Origin: Poecilobothrus nobilitatus
Lineage: Eukaryota > Arthropoda > Insecta > Diptera > Dolichopodidae
Reading direction: 5' to 3'
DNA length: 64,000 nucleotides
Assembly (NCBI GenBank): GCA_947095535.1
Contig: OX352772.1
Location: forward strand, 54,579,445-54,643,444
Shown: positions 52,842 to 64,000 of the stretch, one piece after another
Position numbering within the stretch: the stretch's first letter is position 1
How the letters are laid out: every line of letters begins with the position of its first letter
Notes under the pieces: generated by a model
Database searches by the model: none
The model's input: only the letters and a program-made list of their open reading frames with translations
Told to the model about the DNA's origin: nothing
Position numbers and translations under genes: made by a program

Positions 52842-54128
52842 ATGAGTACATTCAATGGGTTAATAGATGAAATATCTTATATATCGGTGGACCGATTCGA
52901 AAAACATAATTTGAATTCTAGTTTGTTTTTTTTATCACATTGTCATGCGGATCACATGATTGGATTGGACAAAGAAATTGTGTTACCAGGTAAATTGTAT
53001 TGTAGTGAGATATCTTCAATATACCTAAAAATGAAATTTCCTAATTTGGAGACCAGAATAGAAATATTAGATTTAGAAGGTGAGCTCTAAAAAATTTTAA
53101 TATGTTTTTACAAATAAATATTTAATTTAAATTTTTAGTTCCAGTAGTTTTATTCAACCCAGTAAATTATTTTGAAAAATTGGTGGTAACAAGTATACCT
53201 GCACTACATTGTCCAGGATCCGTTATGTTTATTTTTGAGACAGACAAAGTTAAAATTCTTTATACTGGAGATTTTCGGTAAAATTTTTGTTTAAAAATGT
53301 ATATGTATATGTACATACATATTTTTAAAAATTCTAAATTCTTATAATTTTAGTCATTCAATGGATACTCTAAAGAATTATCCAATATTAAATAGCAAAT
53401 TTGATAAGATATTCATAGATTCAACTTTTCTCTCCAAAGACTATTACGACTTTCCTTCGCAAAATGATAGTCTGATTGTTATTTCTGAACTGACAAAAAA
53501 TTGGATTTTAAAAGGAAAAGAGTATAAAGTGATTATAGAAGCTACCGCACAGTGTGGTTTTGAAAATATTTTAATACATTTATGTAAAAATTTTCAAATT
53601 TTAGTTAATATTGAAAATAAAAGCATAGAAAAATATGCTTATTTCCCCGAAATAGATAAATATTTAGTAAAAGATATTAGTAAAAGTTCAGTGGTATTCG
53701 TTTCAAAAAATTACTCAAATAATTTTAAACAAAAATGGGAACAATATAAATTTAGAATATTAAAGCCAACAGCAATTTTTTGGCGCAAGTGGAGTTGTGT
53801 TAAACCTATTTCTAAAAACGAAGGAGATGAAATTTATCGAATAGCTTTGTCTAACCACAGTAGCTTAAAAGAAATCAAAGAAATTTTGAGCATTACTAAA
53901 CCAAAAGATGCGAAATTAAATGTAACACCTAATAATTATATTGCAAAACGAGAAATGGAAAACCTTTTAAAATATATTTTAAAAGATTACAATATTCAAT
54001 ATTGCGAAGATGATACTGTTAAAAATAAACAATATAACTTTAAAAATGTGGAAAGTAATTTATCATTTAAACATGATTCAAAATTGCCTTCAATAAAATT
54101 GCCTTTAAAAAAAATTAAATTACAATAA
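52842..54128 (+). CDS. Artemis/DCLRE1C-like (SNM1C) nuclease, 3 exons, short form
   Basis: Exons 52842-53079, 53139-53277 and 53354-54128 give 383 residues. The ATG at 52842 fits the family start (M-S-x-F-x-G); an in-frame TTG two codons earlier is not a likely start. The protein is a metallo-beta-lactamase/beta-CASP nuclease. Metal ligands visible: HCHADH (H33, H35, D37, H38, the same numbers as in human Artemis), HCPGSVMF in exon 2, LYTGDFR across the exon 2/3 junction and IDSTF early in exon 3. The pattern ISVDRF near residue 14-19 and an HSS motif in the beta-CASP part fit Artemis better than SNM1A/B. Artemis opens hairpins and trims DNA ends in non-homologous end joining. Vertebrate Artemis is about 690 aa with a long C-terminal tail; here the protein stops soon after the catalytic part with a basic end (LPLKKIKLQ). 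Confidence 0.85.
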
Positions 54129-54129
54129 A
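54124..54129 (+). promoter_or_regulatory. AATAAA overlapping the Artemis-like stop codon
   Basis: The last codon and stop read CAA TAA AAA, so a perfect AATAAA hexamer contains the stop codon. If used, the 3' UTR would be only some 10-30 nt. In such AT-rich DNA the match may be chance. Confidence 0.4.
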
Positions 54130-55297
54130 AAATTGTTTACAAAAAAAAATTGTTATTATTAAATAACTCTTTATTATCAAAATTCATTTGTTTTAAATAC
54201 AATTTAAAATTAATGATAATTTTAATTTAATGAGTTAAGGTATATTAAGACCATGTAAGACCATGTATATTAAGACCTCAGGCGGTATATTATACCATGT
54301 ATCAGAGAATATTACTTATCTTTTATTTTAGAAAATTTAAATAGTGTTCAAATTTAACGACTTCTAAGGAGTTGAATTATAATTTTTATTCCAATCATCA
54401 ATTATTTTTCATTTATTCAAAATTATTTTTCTTCTATTATGTTAGAGATTACATTTCCTATTTTGATCTCAAAATTAAACTATATATATTTTACATTTAC
54501 GAGGAAAAGGCACATAAAAACCTCTTACAGAATTCTTCCTTTGGATTTCTGTATTATCAAAAAAACTCCCAAACTTTATTAATTTGTAAAATAATTAGGT
54601 TTACAATTCAGATATGTACATTTGGATTTGTATTAAACAATAACTTATAAATAAATAAGCGTACAAGGCTAGTTTTAAACAGTAGATAAAAAGGAAATTA
54701 AATACAAAAGCTATTTCTCTAAAAAAAAATTTCTTCTGATATACTTATCTACTTATTTCAATTTAAATATTGCTACCTGGAGACTGGAATAGTACAAAAG
54801 AGTATATTCATTTAGTAGTTAATAATACAATTGGAATATATACATACATATGTATATATATAAAAAAAAATTTATGATAAAAGTAAGAATACGTTAGATC
54901 TCAAAGTAAGATTTGATACGAAATTTAATAGAAGTTCGTATAAAATGTATTTATGTATACAAAATTGTTTTCTTTAGATATTTTATATAAATGCTATTAA
55001 AACAAAGATAAGAGGACCTTTCGAATGGTTCTAAAAGCTATTTTAAATATGAATATCATTAAATGAACGAACATTTATTGTGAATGAATGAACTGTCATT
55101 TTAGTTGTCAAGTCGGTTCTTTTTTACTTTCTTGTTTATTTATACACGTTGTTGTCTGTTCTGTTTTTGCAAAATTTTTTTGGAAAATATAAGTTACAAT
55201 AAGTTAAATTGTGATTTAATAAAAAAAAATTTTCTGCAAAAATATTTTCAGGAGGAAAATTAGCAATAAATACCAGATTAAAAAGCTTATTTAAATA

Positions 55298-55341
55298 ATG
55301 CAAAATAATACCAACATTGCTAGAGGATTATTTAAAAAAAG
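55298..55341 (+). CDS. orphan candidate first coding exon
   Basis: ATG at 55298 opens MQNNTNIARGLFKK and ends at a strong donor (AAAG|GTAAGC, GT at 55342). Just upstream, TATTTTCAG at about 55251 could be an acceptor of a 5'-UTR intron. No matching second exon was recognised downstream before the LINE at 55780. Weak. Confidence 0.2.
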
Positions 55342-55779
55342 GTAAGCTATAGGTTGTTATTTTAAAGTACATAAGTAGGATATTTGTTTATTTATAAAAA
55401 CTAAATACTTTAGCTAAATTTGAACAGTTTGTAAAAGAATTATAAAAAAGAACATACGAAAAATTTTCATAAAAATTTAAAAAAACACTTAACTACTGAG
55501 TGTCATTACAACAGGATTTTAAAGATCTCGTAATCGCCTTCTTGCATGTAGAATATTATTTCTTTGACGATTTCACTACTGCTACTTTCAGTAAAATAAA
55601 AATCCAAAATTTAAATCTTATTTAAAAATACCCTCCTATTATAATTTTTATAAATAATTTTTATTTTAAACTTATTTTTGACCACTTTCATTTAAAACTA
55701 AACTTATTTTTTATTACTTTTATTTAAAATATTAAAAATTCTTTGATGTTTTTTGAAATCAACTGAAACAAATAGTACC

Positions 55780-57345
55780 TTGTTGTTGTTTCTCAGGGAG
55801 GGGGCATAAATTTGGCCTTATACCTATGCCCTGCAACCCGTTGTGCTCTCCTGCTCAACGATCCGCTCGCTTTCTACAGCGTCTCGTCGAGCCACTCAAT
55901 TCCCTTTATGAAACGCACTATGTCTCCTTGATTGAGCATTCTCACCTCGGAGAAGTTTGCCCATTGATCCTTTCCCAAAGTTCTTCGCCTTTGGGTCCTC
56001 CAGTTTGAGCATTGGCACAGAACGTGAAGTACTGTTTCTGCCTCTTGCCCACCTCCCCTACATAGGTTCAACTCCGTTATTTCTATTCTTTCCGGGTGAG
56101 ACCTTAGCAACAGGTGTCCTGTGCTAATTCCCATGTATATTCTCAGATCGGTTCTATTTAGTTTTAGAGTCTTTTTACTATTATATTCTCCCCAGAATTC
56201 TTTCGTATGTATTAAATATGGGGATTGCCACCAACTTTCCTTAACTCTGGCTTTTGCCCAGTAGCTTGTTGCTAACTTTTCCGCAGAGTTCGGCATACCT
56301 ACATCTTCTATATCCACTAGCTGTCTGTTTAATACAGATTTTGCTGTCACATCTACACTTTCGTTACCTGGGTAGCCTGAGTGCGCTGGTATCCACTGCA
56401 GCTTAACTGCGTTTGTTTCCCCCAGCGCATTTAGGGCTTTCCAGCACTCAATTGTTTTCCTCGATTTGTGCGAACCACCATCTATTATTCGAACGATTGA
56501 TTTGCAATCGGTGTGTATGTTTATGATTTTACTCCGGATTCTTTTCCGAACTAGTTCTTTGGCTGCGAATTCTATTGCGATTGTTTCGCATTGACGTACA
56601 GTCGCATGTGATGCCACTGTGTTCGCAATTCGCATGTTCAATTCATCACATATGATTCCTGTGGTATAACAGTTACTGCCCTTTTTGGCAGCGTCTGTGT
56701 ACACATTAATTCCAATTTGGTTAGGAGCGCTGTTGTGCCTAGGGTGGACTCTTTCCGTCCCGAAGTTGCCGTCTAACCTGAGATCTCCCGCAATCATATC
56801 AGCAGCTTCCGGGCCTACCCGGAAGTTATGTATATTTACACCAGCATTCTCTACTATTCGTAGAATTTCCTTATGACCGACTGAACTTGTGTCGTTGCAT
56901 CAGTTACCTGTCATGAAGACCCTCATGGCTGTATCCATGGATCTTCGTTGGATATGAATTTCTATCGGTTCTAGGTCCAGGATTGCTTCCATGAACTTCG
57001 TCGAGGTTGTTCTTGTCGAATCTGTTATACCAAGGCATCCCTGACGTTGTATTTACGTAAGGATGTTTCGGTACCTGTTCTTTTTAGTAGCTGTCCACCA
57101 GACGAGTGAACCGTTCGTATTCTATTGTTCAGCATGGACTTAGTCCACCTGAGCAAAAAGTCTTCAATATTTCTACTTTCCATACTTTCTAGTACCTTTT
57201 CTATTTCAACATTATTAAACGCGCCCTCAATGTCGATAAAGCATTCGAGGGTTACTTTACCTTTATTAAAACCTTTTTCTATCGTGTGGATAACCTCGTG
57301 TGGAGCGGTATCCACTGATTTTCCCTTAAATAGTACTTTTCTTAA
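55780..57345 (-). pseudogene. internally deleted LINE with RNase H domain (I/R1/LOA-like)
   Basis: On the minus strand, from 57345: VLFKGKSVDTAPHEVIHTIE and ECFIDIEGAFNNVEIEKVLE are reverse transcriptase domains up to motif A. The YADD motif is missing, so there is an internal deletion near 57040. Then come CLGITDSTRTTSTKF, a TGA in place of TGG near 56905, and a long open frame to 55874. That frame has the RNase H domain (INVYTDAAKKGSN, CETIAIEFAAKEL, NIHTDCKSIV, WIPAHSGYPGNESVD) and the Cys/His tail CRGGGQEAETVLHVLCQC. The 3' end near 55780 is AACAACAACAAGG on the minus strand. Base composition is far more GC-rich than the flanks. The 307-codon frame is a retrotransposon remnant, not a host gene. 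Confidence 0.88.
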
Positions 57346-57540
57346 CCAAATAAAAAATAAGTTAATGATAAACAGATATATCATACACTTTTCTCGATTC
57401 ACAACACCGAAATTTTTTCCATATAAAACGCAGTATACAATGGCAACTATTTTTGACAGTTCATTTTTTAATGGTCACAACAAAAGTAATGATACATTCA
57501 TAAAAATGTGAATGATAAAAACAATGATAACAGGGGCCTA

Positions 57541-60304
57541 TGTATTACTAATTGGTAGGTCATTTTTAATATTAATTTAAATTTTTTAATTTTATAAAAA
57601 ATATATGAAATCTAAATGTTTTGAATAATGTTGCCAGTTACCATGTTCTGACAAGAATGCATTTTTTTATTTTATATCGTTCAGATATAAATATCTGCCG
57701 ATCTTTTTAGGACTCTTTTCCCTTTAGCATGTGGGCCATCTCGGTACAAGTATTCAATTATAATTATATTTAATATTTGTTTACATTATTTTATCATATT
57801 TTATATATTTATTTTTGACCTGACCGGATAGAATGATTTTTTTAATTGATACGTCTAAGCATCTAAGTGTAGCGGCAATTTCTGTAGTTATGAAAAAACT
57901 ATCGAATATTAACAGCTGTTTGAATTATATGACGGGTTCCATTGCAAAAAATATGAGTTAAAAAAATTAAAAATAAACCAATAGAAAGCAGAATATTTAA
58001 AAAGAAAAAATTGAAAAAATATTTACGAAACATGTTTTATTTTGTCTTTATATATTAAAAACCTGTTGACAAATTTTGTTTACAATATTTTTCATATACT
58101 TTACATAAGATTTACTTTTGGATATACATATTATGTATTATGTAAATATCAAAATTGTTTTTTTTTATGTAGTTTATAATAAACTTTACTTTTATTATCT
58201 ATAAATAACCAAATATGAATAACCGCAAACTGCAGCAAAATACGAGAACCATTGAATCAGTTTCTCTTTATTCATTATTCATTGCAGATTCGGCAAACGC
58301 ACTGAATATGTGATAAAACTTTACCTGTATTTGGGATTTCGTGGCCAATCCCAATAATTCATTTAAATTTTAAAATATTTAATTTTTTTTTAAAGAGTAT
58401 CCAATATAATTTTATTAAAAAGTGTTGAAATATGAAGATTGATATATAGTAAACATGAAGTTAATAGTAAATAAAATATTAAATAAAAATGAAGTGTTAA
58501 CTAATAATAATAAATACATATTTTAAAATTTAAATGATTATACAATACTTTAAAATATTAAAAGAGACAAGACTTGCTTTTTTATCCATGACTGTATCAA
58601 AAATATCAAAAATGTTTTACTAATTTTCTTGACTTCCATTTTTTAAACTGCCATTAAAACATTACTAAAAAATACGAATTGAAATTAATTTTTTTACAGC
58701 AAAGAAATTATAAAGTTTTTATTAATATATGTTATATACTTTTAATGAAGCTAAAAATATGATAACTCGATATTAATTTAAAAATTTCTTACCTCATTCG
58801 CACGATAATTTTTAATAAAGTATATTAAAATGCTTTTAAAGTATATTAAAATGCTTAAAAAGAGTATATTAAAATGCTTTCAAACAAAACTTTCAATTTC
58901 ACTCTTTTTGAAAAAAGTGAAAGTTACAAATGTCCAAAAGTGAACGGAAAAAAATAAAAAGACTTAAAAGTAATTTTATTAAATATTAAGTAAAATTACG
59001 AGTTGAAAGCTAAATTTTTAATATGTTGTAGGAAAAATTCCTAATTCCAAAAAAAAACTATTGTCATTTGTCTGGGAATAGGGATATTGATGCATTCAGG
59101 GATATTCATATTAAAATTCTAAAACTTTGATAAAACGAAAAAAAAATCGATTATTACAAATTATAATTAAATTAAAATACACTAGAGATATGCAATGTCG
59201 AATGATTTAGACTATCTACAATTAGTAACTGAATGATTTTTTTATTCGAATGAATTTTTTTTATTTTGTACAATATTTCATATTTTGTTGAATTTATTTC
59301 GTTCGGGAATTTTCTTGTGAAAATGCTAAATAAAATATTCATTTTCAACCATGAATAATTATTTTTTAAAATTATTTGTCTTGCCTATTATTTTTCTATT
59401 ATTTAATTTATTATTCTTTTACTTTTATCTGATTTTATGTTTTTTATTATCATTACTGTTATTGGTGTTTAGACTATTACTCTGAGTACTGTTAGATGTA
59501 TTTGATTTCAGAAAAATACTGCTCTATATGCTTTAACGCAAACGCATAAATTAAAATTGTACAAAATTAAAACAGCTGACTTTACATTAGACTAAAACAT
59601 ATGTTAATTTTTGGCTGAAAATGGTTGAATAGGAAAAACATTAGAGAGAAAGAGAAGCTAGCAATCTATATTTTATTATATCTATATGATATGGTATTAG
59701 CTCAAGCTCCTCAAACTGGAGTGCGTTCGTCGGTGCAAAAATAGTGTAGCTGTAATTCAACCATTCATTGTTGTTAGTGCATTCTGGAATTAGTTTGTAT
59801 CTAAATTTAAATTTGTATCTAAAAATTTTAATTTTTTTATGGTAAAAATATATGAAACTAAAATGCTTTAAATAATTTACCATGTTTAACAGACAGTCAG
59901 ACACCATTTGTGATTGAATTGAATCAGAATTGAATGAAGTAATGAATTAAGTTTTACCAGTTTTACCATAGATATATTACTAATAGATAGGCAGTGAAGA
60001 AAATATTTTCAGCCAATTTTGAGAAACAACTGAGTGAACCGTGCGTATATATTGCTTTAGTTTCCTCAGAAATAGGTTCCTAAAAGGTGAAATAAATTCA
60101 TTTTTAATTATATAAGTTTATATATAAGTTTTACAAATATACAGCGAAATTAATTTTTTAATTTGGATTTTATTTTTTTATATCGAATATCGAAATTCAT
60201 TACAAAAAAAAAACCATTTTTATCAAATATTTCAACCCTATTTGACAAACATATGTTTATAAAAGATGACTTGACAATACTTTGTTGATTATGTATTTAG
60301 TAAA
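57541..60304. other. intergenic region before PNGase
   Basis: AT-rich, no gene. A degenerate repeat occurs twice, near 57587-57660 and 59825-59895 (AAAATATATGAAA, AATAAT, TACCATGTT in the same order). The PNGase promoter should lie just before 60305, but no clear core element was seen. Confidence 0.35.
58815..58885. repeat. short tandem repeat, 3 copies
   Basis: AGTATATTAAAATGCTTT occurs three times with spacing 20-26 bp. Confidence 0.65.
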
Positions 60305-62483
60305 ATGTCTGAGGTAAATGTTGAGGTAGTTCATTTATTAGAAAATAATTCCAAAGAATTATATTGTAATGGAATTGAAATTTTACTGCGTCTTCTAAAT
60401 AATATTATAAAGGAACCCGACAATGCAAAATATAGAAAATTTAAGTCAACAAATAAAATAATCGAACAAAAATTACTTCCACTGAAGGGTGTAGAAGAAT
60501 TATTGTTATCAATAGGATTTGTGTTCAATGATCATGAATATACTTTACCACCAAATGTTTTAATTAAAAGAATAAAAAGATATCGTGATATCCTTGAAGA
60601 AAGATTGAAAATAGTACAAAGAAAAAGATTAGAAGGAATTTCATCTGCATCCAGTTCATCTTCAATTGATTCAATTGATGAAGGTAACATGTAACATAAT
60701 AAAACATATGAAGTACGTAGTAAAGACCTAAAGTTTTTATAAAAAAATAATTTTTAGGTTTATTAAATTTAAACTTATTTTTTAATTTTATATTAATAAC
60801 AAAAATCTAGTTTTTAAAGTACATAGGTAATTTAGTTTATAAAATTTATTTTTCATTTTTATTTATCTTATTTTTATTATACAATCTTAAATTATAAATA
60901 AGATAAGATAAATAATCGTATTAAATTTTCACTTTCACAGTTTACTTTCATGTTTAAATAATTTATTTACAGAACCTGAAAAAAAAATCGATACGAAACT
61001 TATAAATATTGAAGCAACAAAGCCATATTTAGAACGAATATCTTATCCAATTGTGCTATCCACAAAAAATCAATTTTTAAAAAATATTGAAGGAAGTTCT
61101 GATCATGTAACACAATACGAAGACGAAAAATTATTAAGGCTTGGAAAGAATATAATTCCTTTAGATAAACTTACTTTTAATGCTATAGGTAATTTACGTG
61201 AAATACAAAAATCTATAAAATGTGGAAAATATACAGAACCAGAGCCATGCATTAAAGATCTATTATTAGTTGAATTAGCAAATTGGTTTCATAATGATTT
61301 CTTTGAATGGGTTAACGAAGTTTCTTGTAAAGTTTGTCACAATCATATTAAAAATTGTAAAATGCTAATTGAAAATGGTGTTCGAGTGGAAGCAGGTTGG
61401 TGTTGCAATGTTGAATCACGTTTTTATCGTTACAATGATATAGTACAATTGTTACAATCGCGAAAAGGACGTTGCGGGGAATATGCGAATTGTTTTACTT
61501 TTTTCTGTCGTTGTTTGGGTTATGATGCCCGACATATTGTGGCTACATTTGATCATGTATGGACAGAAGTATATTCATTAGCACAAAGACGGTGGATTCA
61601 TATTGATCCTTCAGATAATGTAATTGACGCTCCATTAATGTATCAACATGGTTGGAAAAGAAAAATTGATTATGTATTAGCATATTCAAAAGATGATATT
61701 CAAGATGTTACTTGGCGATATACAAACAATCACAAAGAAACTTTAAAACTACGTAAGAATTGTAGAGAAGATGAAATTTTAGAAGCAATTATGTTATTAC
61801 GTAAAAAACGTCAAATGAATTTATCTGATACAAGAGTCAAATTCTTAAATAAAAGATACTTGCGTGAACTTGTCGATTTGACTAAACAAAGAGAAGCTAC
61901 AGAGAATGAAAAAAAAGGTCGCAGTTCTGGTAGTTTAACATGGAGACAAGAGAGAGGAGAGCAACATTTAAATAATTTTTATTTATTTGAACTTCTTCCT
62001 GAAGAAATAGAAAGTAAAAATTTTAATTTGAGATATTCTTGCGTTAAAAATATATATGAAAGATTTGTAATAATCAATAATACTGACCAAATAATTAATT
62101 CATATAATGACTTCAGTTCTACTACATTTACAGCTAAAAATATATTCAAAAAAATTGAAAAAGATTGGAAAATAACTTATCTAGCACGTAATGAAGATTG
62201 TAAATCAGGTGAAGTTATATGGAAATTCGATTTTCAGAAATCTAATTTGAAAATAAAAGATTATAAATTAAAATTTGATACAAAAACTTATGAAACTGGA
62301 AACGTAAATACGATTGTTACAAATTTAGAAGGATTAGATAAAATTCAACAATCTAATGGTTTAATAATCAAAGTTTCATTAAGTGGCGGCAATGGAGATG
62401 TGGCATGGCAACATGCACAACTTTTTCGTCAAAGTTTAAGTTCGATTGAATATCCATTTATTCTTAATATCACATTCTATTAA
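60305..62483 (+). CDS. Pngl: cytosolic peptide:N-glycanase (PNGase, NGLY1/Pngl), 2 exons
   Basis: Exons 60305-60683 and 60973-62483 (stop TAA) give 629 residues, the usual animal length. The enzyme removes N-glycans from misfolded glycoproteins exported from the ER, turning Asn into Asp. Domains in order: PUB (about 5-100, with NGIEILLRLLNNI and IKEPDNAKYRKFK), linker with a Ser/Ile-rich end, transglutaminase-like core, and a C-terminal PAW-type sugar-binding domain (about 465-629, WQHAQLFRQS near the end). Catalytic triad: Cys294 in GRCGEYANCF, His321 in DHVWTEV, Asp338 in HIDPSDN; the spacings of 27 and 17 equal those of the human enzyme. A zinc-site CKVC sits at 245-248, but the second pair is an adjacent CC (270-271) instead of CxxC. 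The poly(A) signal AATAAA is at 62593-62598. Confidence 0.94.
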
Positions 62484-62592
62484 ATTAAATTGTTTTTAGT
62501 ATTTTTATACATTACACTCCATAAGATTATTTTTAAATTTTATTAAATATTTTTTTTGTTAATTTTTTTGTTCTTATTGTATTCTATATAAA

Positions 62593-62598
62593 AATAAA
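62593..62598 (+). terminator. poly(A) signal of the PNGase gene
   Basis: AATAAA, 110 nt after the stop codon at 62483, followed by GT/TT-rich sequence. Suitable position and context for 3' end formation. Confidence 0.55.
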
Positions 62599-62659
62599 GT
62601 TGACATTTAAACTATATTCAGTTCGTTTTATTTTAGAATTATAAAACAATATATTTGAT

Positions 62660-63010
62660 TATATAATAGACAATAATTTTATCGTCAACTTTTTGTCGAC
62701 AATAAGGGCATAATAATGTTTGCTCTTCAGTTAATCTAGCTTCCAATTCATTTTGATTTTTATTGTTAAGCCTCCGTTATCAATAATCTGTTGAAATTTT
62801 GTGGTCTTAGAAAACTCTTGTTGAATTAGCTTTATAAATTTTATGAAACTTCCCCTTTTCGAAATTACGCGGCCTATAACCCCATTATACGCCTCCAAGC
62901 TAGACGTTGTTCTATCAGTCATAATTGATTGTGGTTCCAATTTAAGTATACTCAAATAAGTGCTTATAGCATTCTTCAGTTTTATTAGACATTAAAGCAA
63001 AAAACAGCGG
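62660..63010 (-). pseudogene. MULE-type transposase remnant
   Basis: From 63010 down the minus strand: PLFFALMSNKTEECYKHLFE, a stop, then in another frame SIMTDRTTSSLEAYNGVIGR, SKRGSFIKFIKLIQQEFSK, and after a further shift NELEARLTEEQTLLCPYCRQ. F-LMS-KTEE-Y--LF and the (N/S)-LE-YN---GR segment are features of Mutator-like transposases found in insects. Several frames and stops make it dead. It begins only 180 bp after the end of the PNGase gene. Confidence 0.55.
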
Positions 63011-63114
63011 AAATATCTATGAAAATAAAATTAACGTTTAATACATAATTCATACCGCTTTTTCCAGAAATTTCAGAATTAAGTATAGAATAAATTTAAT
63101 AAGAAATAATATCG

Positions 63115-63200
63115 GCCAACGCGGTGCGGCGCGATGCGTAGAGCCAGCTGAACCGCAGCTACGCGCACGCTACTACACCGTCCGCGGCCACCTTCCCCCA
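63115..63200. other. isolated GC-rich patch
   Basis: About 85 bp of roughly two-thirds G+C (CGCGGTGCGGCGCGATGCGT, CGTCCGCGGCCACCTTCCCC) inside AT-rich DNA. No gene or RNA recognised. It may be transposon-derived. Confidence 0.5.
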
Positions 63201-63671
63201 GAGTTTATAAAATTATTAACTTAATTTTATCAAATTCCTGGAAAAACCAGATATTCCTCATTTGTGACCAACAGCAGCGGCTATGCAGTAAAACACGAGA
63301 TTTTGTACTGCTCCAAAGGAACTAACGCCAGAATGCAATGAACTAATAAAAAAGTAATGCATAACAACTTTTAATTTTTTAAATACTCATATTATTATCA
63401 TACATCATACTTTAAAATAGTTTGTTGCTATTTAATTTTGGTCGGATGCAACTTGAATATTAAATCAACTAACTAAAGTAATGTTACATGGTTTCCATAC
63501 AAATTTTCATGAATTTTCTTCTGTGGAAATTTGTGGTCTGTTTGAGTTTTTAATGTTAGCAGTTCTCAGATTGCAGATCTTGGTTATATAGATATTTTTC
63601 ACTGCAGAGTAAAAGTTAACTACAAATAAATTTATTTATAACGAGTGGGAGATAAAATCAAAAATTTGTTA

Positions 63672-63752
63672 AAAAATCCAGAAAAGACCAAATTTAGAAA
63701 GGACTAAATCCAGAAAAGACTAAATTTAGAGAGGACAAAATTCAGAAAGGAC
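63672..63752. repeat. short tandem repeat, ~17-bp unit
   Basis: Five degenerate copies around CCAGAAAAGACTAAATTTAG / TAGAAAGGACTAAA, similar in style to the ATCTCGCT and GAAATAACTCC arrays elsewhere in the window. Confidence 0.6.
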
Positions 63753-64000
63753 AAAATCTTATTTAATATGTAATATAAAAACTTATAATTTTTTTTCAGT
63801 TTTATTCTTTTTAATACTTTATTAATATTTGGCTTAATTCGTTTACATATAAAATTTTCTTCGCTTAAAAAAAAAATAAATTAAGTTTAATTCGTTTACA
63901 TTTTTTTTTCTTTTTTTCTACTCCCTTTGCCTTTTGGAAGAATATAAGCACAAAGCCTTTGATCATGTCTTGTTAATTTGTGTTATTTCTCGTTCCACTG

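Noticed and set aside
63900..64000. Minus-strand coding-like text (RLCAYILPKGKGSRK)
   Set aside because: A stop lies three codons upstream, it ends in low complexity, and the window ends; no family recognised.
1..64000. CRISPR arrays, operons, ribosome binding sites or riboswitches
   Set aside because: The window is eukaryotic; the short-unit arrays present have no spacers of even length and no associated genes.

Overview
This is a very AT-rich stretch of an animal nuclear genome, almost certainly an insect. Genes are split by spliceosomal introns with GT/AG ends. One gene is the arthropod pigment/neurotransmitter hydrolase tan, and the transposon remnants are of types common in insects. The order cannot be fixed. 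The starts of two dispersed repeats (near 12890 and 35754) remind me of repeats in fly genomes, but that is recollection and carries little weight.

Layout. Positions 1-32126 are dominated by one plus-strand gene, a tan-like N-beta-alanyl-dopamine hydrolase. Its seven visible coding exons begin at 8053, so its first exon lies outside the window or was not recognised. An intron of about 21.4 kb separates visible exons 2 and 3. The flanking and intronic DNA holds a Foldback-like element with a 9-bp target duplication (2473-3528), a LINE remnant (4591-4910), a 219-bp miniature DD41D element (6286-6504), a nearly intact but frameshifted DD41D mariner-type transposon (10722-12025) and several members of a dispersed repeat with a 484-bp internal tandem unit. 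From 33480 to 36450 there is a patchwork of repeat, SINE and LINE fragments. From about 36950 to 42480 the DNA is extremely AT-rich with many homopolymer runs, broken by a 559-bp Harbinger-type MITE.

Four further genes follow. A minus-strand HAPSTR1 (C16orf72)-like gene has five exons (42525-45838). Minus-strand CCT2, the chaperonin beta subunit, has two exons (47772-49439). A plus-strand Artemis/DCLRE1C-like nuclease has three exons (52842-54128) and is unusually short. A plus-strand cytosolic peptide:N-glycanase has two exons (60305-62483). Between them lie a MITE-like pair of inverted repeats, an LINE C-terminal remnant, an internally deleted LINE with an RNase H domain (55780-57345) and, after the last gene, a MULE transposase remnant.

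The genes do not form a pathway: they are tan (amine metabolism), a stress/HUWE1-associated protein, a protein-folding chaperonin subunit, a DNA-end-processing nuclease and a deglycosylase of misfolded glycoproteins. I found no clearly new multi-gene system. The most interesting items are the Foldback-like element with a satellite core, the pair of DD41D elements (one coding, one miniature that keeps the transposase C-terminus), the tail-less Artemis, the altered zinc-site cysteines in the peptide N-glycanase, and an 80-bp duplication that copies a splice donor of tan. All exon boundaries were placed by eye from splice signals, reading phase and family recollection; no database search was run.
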